From Actinomycetes bacterium (lineage in GTDB: Bacteria > Actinomycetota > Acidimicrobiia > Acidimicrobiales > Bog-793), in assembly GCA_021785095.1 (NCBI GenBank), contig JAJYGM010000662.1:1-8730 (forward strand): a DNA stretch of 8,730 bases, in the 5' to 3' direction. A program made the translations under genes and the position numbers. Every line of letters begins with the position of its first letter. The first letter of the stretch is position 1. Shown one piece after another: positions 1-8,730 of the stretch. The notes under the pieces were generated by a model. That model had not been told where the DNA came from and searched no databases. It saw nothing but the letters and a program-made list of their open reading frames with translations.

Positions 1-142
1 CGAGCAGCCCGACCTCCGGGGGCTCGACATCGACTGCCATGCTCACCCCCTGCTCGTCCAACCCCTGCTCGTCCAACCCCTGCTCGTCCAACCCCTGCTC
101 GTCCAACCCCTGCTCGTCCAACCCCTCCGCTTTCACTCGCAC
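1..142 (-). CDS. N-terminal fragment of third transporter-operon gene, probably the ABC permease (partial)
   Basis: An open frame starts downstream of the ATPase gene on the same strand and leaves the window at the left edge. From GTG at 142 it reads VRVKAEG, then five copies of the pentapeptide GLDEQ, then VSMAVDVEPPEVGLL. The frame through the repeats has G or C at every third position (TTG GAC GAG CAG GGG), which supports coding. The start is uncertain. GTG at 142 has GGAG eight bases upstream and leaves a 44-bp gap after the ATPase. ATG at 40 has AGGGGG five bases upstream and would leave the repeats untranslated. No membrane segment lies in the visible part. The permease assignment is inferred only from the usual order binding protein, ATPase, permease in this importer class. 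Confidence 0.5.
   Translation of the reverse strand, partial: MRVKAEGLDEQGLDEQGLDEQGLDEQGLDEQGVSMAVDVEPPEVGLL
47..121 (-). repeat. Five perfect tandem copies of a 15-bp unit at the ATPase/permease junction
   Basis: The plus-strand unit CCCCTGCTCGTCCAA occurs five times without a mismatch, followed by a partial CCCCT at 122-126. On the minus strand each unit reads TTGGACGAGCAGGGG. In the frame of the downstream gene this encodes Leu-Asp-Glu-Gln-Gly, giving an acidic, hydrophilic N-terminal tail if translation starts at 136 or 142. A perfect array with a period divisible by three is a likely site of copy-number variation that keeps frame. Confidence 0.95.
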
Positions 143-186
143 CCGGCTTTCTCCAGCACCCGGCTCCGTGCCGGTCGCGTCCTCGC

Positions 187-1791
187 TCAGGCAACCGAGG
201 TGTACGTCTCCTGGACGATACGGTCCTCGTTGATCGCCTCCCCGGTCAGCTCGGCGCACAGCCGTCCTCGTCGCAGGACGAAGACCCGGTCGCAGAGATC
301 TTCGAGCTGGGAGGCGTCCGTCGTCGCGCACACCACCGCCGTGCCCGCGCGCGCCACGTCTCGGAGCTTCTCCAGGATCTCCGAGCGCGCCCCCACGTCG
401 ACGCCGTTGGTGGGCTCGTCGAGGAGCAGGACTCTCGGCCTGGCGGCCATCGCCTTCGCGATCACCACCTTCTGCTGGTTGCCGCCGCTGAGGCTCTTGA
501 GCGGCAGGTCCGGATCAGGGGGGCGGATGTCGTAGTCCTCGAGGAGGCGGCGCACCTCGTGGCGCAGCCGGCGATGCTTGATACGACCGGCGACACCCCG
601 GTAGCGGTCGAGGATGGCGAGCGAGATGTTCTCCGAGACGCTGAGCGCCGGTGCCACGCCCAGGCGGTGGCGGTCATGGGGAACCAGCGAGACACCGGCT
701 CGGCGCGCCGTCGCCGGTGAGTACGCGGTCAGGTTCCACCGCCGGCCGTCGAGCACCATCTCACCGGCGCGCGCCGCGCCCGCACCACCCAGGATGCGAG
801 TCACTTCGTCGAAGCCGGATCCCACCAGGCCCGTCAGGCCGAGCACCTCTCCGGGCCGGACAGCGAAGCTCAGATCCTCGACTTCGTCGCCCTGCAGCCC
901 GGTCACGACCATCGACGACGGCGACCCCTCGCCCGGAGCCGACGAGGAGCTGGGCTGGTGCGGCTCCATCTGCCGACCGATGATCAGCTCGACGAGCTCC
1001 CCTTCGGCCATCCCTTCGGTCGCGCGATCAGCGACCACCCGACCGTCACGAAGGACGGTCACCTGGTCCGCCCATTCGAGCACCTCGTCGGGAAAGTGCG
1101 ACACGAACAGCACGGCATGCCCGAGGGCCACGACCGCGCGCACGACCGACTGCAGCTGGTCCCGCGCGGCGAGGGGCAGCGACGCGGTCGCCTCGTCGAG
1201 CACCAGCACACCCCGATGCCCCGCCTCCGGCGTGCCGACGCGCAGCCTCTCGGCTGCTCGGACGATCACCACCATCGCCTGGACGGCAACCGGCAGCTCG
1301 GCCATCTTGCGACGCGGGTCGATCCGCACGCCGAACGACGCGAGGAGCTCTGACGCCTTGGCGTGCTCGGCCCGCCACCGGAGCCAGGCTCTCGGCTCTC
1401 CGACGAACCGGTCGATGAAGAGGTTCTCCGAGACCGACAGCGCGTCCACGATCCCCAGGTCCTGGTGCACGAAGTGCAGTCCGTACGCCCGGCTCCCGCC
1501 GCCGCCGAGCGCGTGGGTCACCTCCTTGCCGTCGATCACGATGCGCGCACCGGGGTCGGGATCGTGATAGCCCGCGAGCACCTTCACGAGGGTCGACTTG
1601 CCCGAGCCGTTCTGGCCGACGAGCCCGTGCACCCGGCCGGGCATGACATTCAGCCATGCCCGGTCGAGCGCTCGCGTCGAGCCGAAGGACTTCGAGAGGT
1701 CCTCGATCTCGAGCAACGGTCCCGCAGCGCCACCCGTGGGATCCGGCACCCCAGCCGACACGTCAGCCTGCTTTCCCTCGTGCCGTCCCAT
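187..1791 (-). CDS. Sugar-type ABC importer ATP-binding protein with two ABC domains (RbsA/XylG/MglA-like)
   Basis: This 534-residue cytoplasmic protein powers uptake of a solute delivered by the neighbouring binding protein. Two ABC domains in one chain of about 500 residues is the hallmark of the ribose/xylose/galactose importer class. Domain 1 (about 27-275) has Walker A GQNGSGKST at 59-67, Q-loop Q110, Walker B VLVLDE at 195-200 and H-loop H232. Its signature is degenerate: LPVAVQ at 166-171 stands where LSGGQ-type sequence is expected. A Ser/Pro/Gly-rich linker lies at about 278-293. Domain 2 (about 296-520) has a degenerate Walker A, GLVGSGFDE at 321-329, without the lysine, which is normal for the second half in this family. 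It has an intact signature LSGGNQQ at 434-440 and Walker B VLLLDEP at 454-460, but no H-loop histidine (CATTDASQ). ATG at 1791 lies 9 bp after the stop of the binding-protein gene, which implies cotranscription and probably coupled translation, since no strong ribosome site is seen. The substrate is unknown. Confidence 0.93.
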   Translation of the reverse strand: MGRHEGKQADVSAGVPDPTGGAAGPLLEIEDLSKSFGSTRALDRAWLNVMPGRVHGLVGQNGSGKSTLVKVLAGYHDPDPGARIVIDGKEVTHALGGGGSRAYGLHFVHQDLGIVDALSVSENLFIDRFVGEPRAWLRWRAEHAKASELLASFGVRIDPRRKMAELPVAVQAMVVIVRAAERLRVGTPEAGHRGVLVLDEATASLPLAARDQLQSVVRAVVALGHAVLFVSHFPDEVLEWADQVTVLRDGRVVADRATEGMAEGELVELIIGRQMEPHQPSSSSAPGEGSPSSMVVTGLQGDEVEDLSFAVRPGEVLGLTGLVGSGFDEVTRILGGAGAARAGEMVLDGRRWNLTAYSPATARRAGVSLVPHDRHRLGVAPALSVSENISLAILDRYRGVAGRIKHRRLRHEVRRLLEDYDIRPPDPDLPLKSLSGGNQQKVVIAKAMAARPRVLLLDEPTNGVDVGARSEILEKLRDVARAGTAVVCATTDASQLEDLCDRVFVLRRGRLCAELTGEAINEDRIVQETYTSVA

Positions 1792-1800
1792 CCATCATCG

Positions 1801-2994
1801 TCAGCGGGTGAGGCCCCAGAGCTTCTCGTAACCGGTCTGGAACCCTGTGCCGTACCCCTTGGACTGCTGTGGCGGGTTCCCGGCCTTGGAGATGTTCTTC
1901 GACGTCCAGATCATCATCGGCGCGTTCTCGTTGGCCACCGGCTTCAGGCCGGCCATGATCCGCATCTCCTGGTCCATGATCGCCCAGGCGATCCATTTCA
2001 GGTCTTCACCGACGTCCATGATGACGGAATTGTGCTGCTGGAGGTACTTCAGGACGAACGCGGTGCCGTCGTAGCTGACGATGTGCACCTTGCCGGCGTC
2101 TCCCGCGAGGCTGATCGCCGGGATGATGTACTGGGACTGGCTGTCGTACACAGGGATCACGTAGTTGATGCCGGGTGTGGCACGCAGGGCCGACTCGACC
2201 TCGGTCTGGGTGTCCGACGCCCAGTCAGCCACGGGGATGTTGAGCCTCTTCACCTTGCAGGCGGGGCAGTTGTCGTGGAATGCCGTCACTGCCGCCTTGG
2301 CCTCTGTCGGACTCGAGACGACGTCGTTCGACTCGATGACGAGCGCGTTCGCGTGGCCGTTGCTGTTCGCGATCGCCCAGTCGGCCATGATCGTGCCGGC
2401 TCCGTCGTAGGGCACGTCCACGACCCCGGAGAGCAACGGGTCGGACTTCTGCCCGATGCTGTACGCATCCGAAGCGACGACGGGAATGTGTGCGGCTCTG
2501 GCGGCCTTCATCTCGGGCGTCAGCTGCTCGGGGTTGATCCCGGCGAGCAGGTCGATGAGGTTGGCCTTCTCCGCCGTCGCCTGCTGCATGCCTTTCACCC
2601 ATGTCGTGGGGTTCCCGTCGTTCGTGTAGTCGACGAAGTGGATCCCCACCTTCTTCGCGACGGCCGCCATGTCGTTCTCCAGGATCTGCACGAACTGGTC
2701 CTGGCTGTCGACGGGGATGCTGAACAGCGTCTTGCCAGCGTCGAGCTTCTTCGCGTTGAACGCGGGCCCCGGCGCCTTGAAGCTCGGGACCTTGCTGTAC
2801 TCCTTCACGACCGCTCTGGCGGCGGCCAGTCCCTTCGGGCTCGCCGCGCCCGTCGTCGTCGTCCCCGCGAGGAGCAGGACGGCCGCGAGCGGGGCTGCGA
2901 GCGGGAGTGCCGCCAGCGCTATCGGCCTCCGCCTGCGCTCAGCGCCGCGATACCTGCGGCCGGCGACCAAGGGCTGCGTTCCTCCTGCTGGCAT
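1801..2994 (-). CDS. Secreted periplasmic-binding-protein-type sugar ABC substrate-binding protein (Peripla_BP_4-like)
   Basis: A 397-residue extracytoplasmic binding protein, first gene of the importer operon. The N terminus is a signal peptide: an Arg-rich n-region (RRYRGAERRRRP, 13-24), a hydrophobic core at about 25-44 (IALAALPLAAPLAAVLLLAG), and a likely cleavage near A50/A51. The mature part has the type I binding-protein pattern, with a strand near KTLFSIPVDSQDQF (88-101), hinge-proximal IPVVASDAY (170-178), DVPYDGAGTIMADWAI (193-208) and HIVSYDGTAFVL (304-315). A CxxC pair, C243 and C246, lies in the segment NCPACK and could form a disulfide. No lipobox cysteine is present (LLLAGT). 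ATG at 2994 is preferred over the in-frame TTG at 3009, because GGAGGGGG lies five bases before the ATG and overlaps that TTG. It is divergent from the PucR-type regulator. The ligand cannot be read from the sequence; a sugar or another small polar solute is likely. Confidence 0.9.
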   Translation of the reverse strand: MPAGGTQPLVAGRRYRGAERRRRPIALAALPLAAPLAAVLLLAGTTTTGAASPKGLAAARAVVKEYSKVPSFKAPGPAFNAKKLDAGKTLFSIPVDSQDQFVQILENDMAAVAKKVGIHFVDYTNDGNPTTWVKGMQQATAEKANLIDLLAGINPEQLTPEMKAARAAHIPVVASDAYSIGQKSDPLLSGVVDVPYDGAGTIMADWAIANSNGHANALVIESNDVVSSPTEAKAAVTAFHDNCPACKVKRLNIPVADWASDTQTEVESALRATPGINYVIPVYDSQSQYIIPAISLAGDAGKVHIVSYDGTAFVLKYLQQHNSVIMDVGEDLKWIAWAIMDQEMRIMAGLKPVANENAPMMIWTSKNISKAGNPPQQSKGYGTGFQTGYEKLWGLTR

Positions 2995-2999
2995 GGCTA

Positions 3000-3007
3000 C
3001 CCCCTCC
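3000..3007 (-). promoter_or_regulatory. Shine-Dalgarno site that fixes the binding-protein start
   Basis: The minus strand reads GGAGGGGG, then a 5-base spacer, then ATG at 2994. This is the strongest ribosome-binding site seen in the window. It overlaps the alternative TTG at 3009, which makes that codon an unlikely start. Confidence 0.8.
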
Positions 3008-3036
3008 AACGTCTGTCGTCTCGTCTTCGTGACTGC

Positions 3037-3074
3037 CTGTGTTGGCTCTGTCTTCGCTCTGTGTTGGCTCTGTC
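3037..3074. repeat. Two perfect 16-bp direct repeats, 22 bp apart, in the binding-protein leader
   Basis: CTGTGTTGGCTCTGTC occurs at 3037-3052 and again, identically, at 3059-3074. The 22-bp offset is about two helical turns, so both copies face the same side of the DNA. They lie 43-80 bases upstream of the binding-protein ATG, in the probable 5' leader or promoter-proximal DNA of that operon. They may be paired regulator half-sites; a recent local duplication is the alternative. No known factor site is recognised. Confidence 0.75.
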
Positions 3075-3139
3075 GTCGCGGAAGCCGCCCTCGACGGCAG
3101 CCTCTCGGACAGTGTGAAGCCGGGACGACCTGGCGGCAA

Positions 3140-3154
3140 CTGACAACTTGTCAG
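3140..3154. promoter_or_regulatory. Perfect 15-bp palindrome in the divergent gap, candidate operator
   Basis: CTGACAA-C-TTGTCAG has two 7-bp arms around one central base. It lies 77 bp before the regulator GTG and 145 bp before the binding-protein ATG. It is AT-richer than its surroundings and sits where a shared regulator would bind. TTGTCA within it resembles a -35 hexamer on either strand. The adjacent PucR-family protein is the obvious candidate ligand, but the motif does not match the B. subtilis PucR box as I recall it, so the assignment is inference. Confidence 0.65.
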
Positions 3155-3172
3155 CACATTGCGGTCCGGCGA

Positions 3173-3185
3173 AGACACGTTGTCC
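3173..3185. promoter_or_regulatory. Degenerate second copy of the palindrome, candidate auxiliary operator
   Basis: AGACACGTTGTCC keeps the GACA...TGTC arms and matches 9 of 13 positions of the core TGACAACTTGTCA at 3141-3153. The centres (3147 and 3179) are 32 bp apart, about three helical turns. This spacing would suit cooperative binding of a dimeric regulator. Confidence 0.35.
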
Positions 3186-3217
3186 GTCACGGGGCGGCGG
3201 CCACGTCACCAAGTCGA

Positions 3218-3223
3218 TATCAT
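3218..3223 (+). promoter_or_regulatory. Candidate -10 box for a leaderless regulator mRNA
   Basis: TATCAT fits the TANNNT pattern and ends eight bases before the GTG at 3232. Transcription would then start at or within a base or two of that codon. No Shine-Dalgarno sequence precedes the GTG, and leaderless mRNAs are common in actinobacteria. No -35 hexamer is visible at 16-18 bp spacing. Confidence 0.4.
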
Positions 3224-3231
3224 CTCGAGCG

Positions 3232-4869
3232 GTGGCCGACACCGAGGTCACACTTCCGGCGAAGGCCAGCGTCGTCACCGTCGCGGACGTGCTGGGCATG
3301 GAAGAGGTGCAGGCGGCGCACCCCCGTGTGGTGGCAGGCTGGAGCCGCCTCCACCGGCCCGTTCGCTGGGTCCACGTCGCCGAGGTCCCCGACATCGCCC
3401 AGTTGCTGCGAGGCGGAGAGCTGATCCTCACGACCGGCATCGCGCTCCCAGAGGACCACGACGCGCTCGCCGAGTACATCCGGGAGCTGGCAGAGGCAGG
3501 CGTCAGCGGTCTCGGCATCGAGCTCGTCCGGCGCTACACCCAGATGCCGCGCGAGCTGGTCGCGGCGGCGGAGAAGTGGGAGCTGCCGCTCATCGCGCTC
3601 GAGCGGGAGGTCCCGTTCGTCGCGATCACCGAGGCTGTGCACGCGCGGATCCTCCACGGCCAGCTCGCCCAGCTCCGGATCCAAGAGCACGTGCACCGAG
3701 CATTCCATGCCCTCGGCCCGGCGGCCTCCCCGAGCGACGTGGTGTCGCTGATGAGCGAGCTCGCGCACTGTCCTGTGGTCTTCGAAGGACCCGCGCACCG
3801 GCCTCTGGCCGTGGCAGCCGGCACGGTCCCGCTCGAGGCGCTGCTCGCAGGGTGGGAGGCCCGGTGCCGGCGGCTCGGCGAGCACGGCCCTGGATGGCTG
3901 GCGGCCCCGGTGCAGCCGTCCGGCCAGCCTCGCGGACGGGTGGTGCTCCTCGTCGAGGGCGAGCCTCAGGTGCTCCACCACGCAGTGCTCGAGACGGGCG
4001 CGTCGATGCTCGCCGTCGGATGGCTCCTCGCAGGAACGCCGGCGGCGCTCGAGCACGCTGCGCAGCGGACCCTGGTCGACGACATCGTCAACGGCCGATG
4101 CAGCTCGGTGAACGAGCTGCACGTGCGGGCACGCTCGCTCGGCGTGACGCTGCGGCCGCACCGACTGGCGACCCTCGCGGTGCGCTCCGATCCGCCTTTC
4201 TGCCATGAGCAGGCCGTCGTCCAAGCGCTGGAGCGCACCCGCACGGTCGGTGTCGTGGGCCAGCTGCGCGACGACCTCGTCTGCGCGCTCGTCGCCGTGC
4301 CGTCCCAAGAGACGCACGCGGCGCGGGCGGGTGCCGTCGCGGCCGAGCTGCGACAAGGCTACGCGGGGCGTCCAGAGTGCCTGGCGGTGGGCGCGGCATT
4401 CCTCGGGGAAGACGCGGACCTCGAAGACCTGAGGCGAAGCTTCGCGGACGCCGACGAAGCCGCGCGTGCAACGCTCGGCTCGGGCGACGAGCGCGTCTCG
4501 ACGATCCAGGACATCGAGCTGCGAGGCCTGCTCCGGCTCCTCTCCGACGACCCTCGGTTGCAACGCTTCGTCGCCAGCCAGCTCCGCCCGCTGTGGGAGC
4601 ACGACGAGCAGCACGGGACCCGCCTCGTCGACGTGCTCACCGCCTTCTTGAGCTCGGCTGGGAACAAGTCCGCAGCGGCGACGCGAAGCCACATGAGCCG
4701 CGCCTCCTTCTACCACTCCCTCGAGCGCCTCGCCGACGTCCTCAGACGCGACCTCGAGGTGCCAGAGGTACGCGTGGCGCTGCACGTGGCCCTCCTCGCA
4801 TCCCAGGCCGGAGCCGGGCCGGAGCGGTCGTCGGACATGCTCCGCGGCCGCCGGCGCCGAGCGCCGTAG
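3232..4869 (+). CDS. PucR-family transcriptional regulator
   Basis: From GTG at 3232 this is a 545-residue cytoplasmic DNA-binding protein. Residues about 16-142 form the PucR N-terminal domain: VTVADVLGMEEV, then GWSRLHRPVRWVHVAEV, then LLRGGELILTTGIAL, ending at FVAITEAVHARI. The middle (about 150-440) is poorly conserved to my eye, including CPVVFEGPAHRPLAVAAG and LATLAVRSDP; it is probably a sensory/GGDEF-like region of this family. The C terminus (about 470-525) is the PucR-type helix-turn-helix: FLSSAGNKSAAATRSHMSRA, SFYHSLERLADVL, then DLEVPEVRVALHVALLAS. The longer frame to TTG at 3148 adds 28 residues unlike the family and would put the palindrome partly inside the gene, so GTG is preferred. 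PucR relatives control purine, amino acid, proline or polyamine catabolism, usually as activators of adjacent genes. Its divergence from the importer operon makes that operon the likely target. It is convergent with ligA. Confidence 0.88.
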   Translation: MADTEVTLPAKASVVTVADVLGMEEVQAAHPRVVAGWSRLHRPVRWVHVAEVPDIAQLLRGGELILTTGIALPEDHDALAEYIRELAEAGVSGLGIELVRRYTQMPRELVAAAEKWELPLIALEREVPFVAITEAVHARILHGQLAQLRIQEHVHRAFHALGPAASPSDVVSLMSELAHCPVVFEGPAHRPLAVAAGTVPLEALLAGWEARCRRLGEHGPGWLAAPVQPSGQPRGRVVLLVEGEPQVLHHAVLETGASMLAVGWLLAGTPAALEHAAQRTLVDDIVNGRCSSVNELHVRARSLGVTLRPHRLATLAVRSDPPFCHEQAVVQALERTRTVGVVGQLRDDLVCALVAVPSQETHAARAGAVAAELRQGYAGRPECLAVGAAFLGEDADLEDLRRSFADADEAARATLGSGDERVSTIQDIELRGLLRLLSDDPRLQRFVASQLRPLWEHDEQHGTRLVDVLTAFLSSAGNKSAAATRSHMSRASFYHSLERLADVLRRDLEVPEVRVALHVALLASQAGAGPERSSDMLRGRRRRAP

Positions 4870-4873
4870 TCCC

Positions 4874-4929
4874 GGTGGCGCGGTGGCGCGGTGGCGCGGT
4901 GGCGCGGTGGCGCGGTGGCGCGGTGGCGC
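4874..4929. repeat. Seven perfect tandem copies of an 8-bp unit filling the pucR/ligA convergent gap
   Basis: GGTGGCGC is repeated seven times, followed by the decayed copy GGCGGCCT. The array begins 4 bp after the regulator stop and ends 9 bp before the ligA stop, so it occupies most of the 69-bp gap. On the plus strand it is a regular series of GG pairs, which could form a two-tier G-quadruplex. No classical stem-loop terminator with a U-tract is present between these converging genes. The plus-strand reading frames through it (ARWRGGAV repeats) are artefacts. Confidence 0.95.
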
Positions 4930-4938
4930 GGCGGCCTA

Positions 4939-8730
<3,792 letters not shown>

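Noticed and set aside
39..233. Plus-strand small protein with CSSNP repeats
   Set aside because: It is the reverse-strand reading of the 15-bp array. The opposite frame has G or C at every third position and continues in frame into the downstream gene.
1363..3117. Long plus-strand open frame of 584 codons opposite the ATPase and binding-protein genes
   Set aside because: It is antisense to two genes with clear family motifs. It shows no recognisable domain and has the Arg/His/Asp/Val composition of GC-rich antisense frames.
3103..3136. Sigma-70-like promoter for the transporter operon on the minus strand (TTGCCG, 17 bp, CACACT)
   Set aside because: Both hexamers match the consensus poorly. 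The spacing alone is not enough to call a promoter.
3148..3231. Longer N terminus for the regulator from TTG at 3148
   Set aside because: It would begin inside the perfect palindrome with a rare start codon and no ribosome site. The added residues do not resemble the PucR N-terminal domain.
3220..4785. Minus-strand open frame of 521 codons opposite the regulator gene
   Set aside because: It is antisense to the PucR-family gene, whose two terminal domains are evident. No domain is recognisable in the antisense frame.

Overview
The window is very GC-rich, with G or C at nearly every third codon position. It carries an actinobacterial-type gene set: an NAD+-dependent DNA ligase directly behind mnmA and a cysteine desulfurase, plus a PucR-family regulator. 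A high-GC actinobacterium is the most likely source, and I cannot place it more precisely.

Left part (1-2994, minus strand): an ABC importer operon of the ribose/xylose/galactose type. Reading along the minus strand, it holds a secreted substrate-binding protein (2994-1801), a two-domain ATPase (1791-187), and the start of a third gene running off the left edge, presumably the permease. The N-terminal coding region of that third gene contains five perfect 15-bp repeats. The 237-bp divergent gap (2995-3231) separates this operon from a plus-strand PucR-family regulator (3232-4869). The gap holds a perfect 15-bp palindrome, a weaker second copy 32 bp away, a 16-bp direct repeat with 22-bp spacing, and a TANNNT box placed so that the regulator mRNA could be leaderless. 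The simplest reading is that the regulator controls the transporter, itself, or both. The substrate cannot be read from the sequence.

Right part (4939-8730, minus strand): a housekeeping cluster of cysteine desulfurase (3' end only), mnmA and ligA. The desulfurase supplies sulfur that MnmA installs as 2-thiouridine at the tRNA wobble base. ligA follows mnmA with an apparent 4-bp GTGA stop/start overlap and converges on the regulator gene.

The most unusual aspect is the density of short tandem repeats at gene boundaries. There is a 15-bp array at the ATPase/third-gene junction, an 8-bp array filling the pucR/ligA convergent gap, and a 15-bp array spanning the mnmA/ligA junction in which every unit carries a stop for one gene and a possible start for the other. 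A degenerate 15-bp-periodic segment also encodes the Ala/Gly linker before the ligase BRCT domain. Arrays read as protein have a period divisible by three, while the untranslated one does not. I see no complete new defence or mobile system, no CRISPR array, no transposase and no RNA gene.
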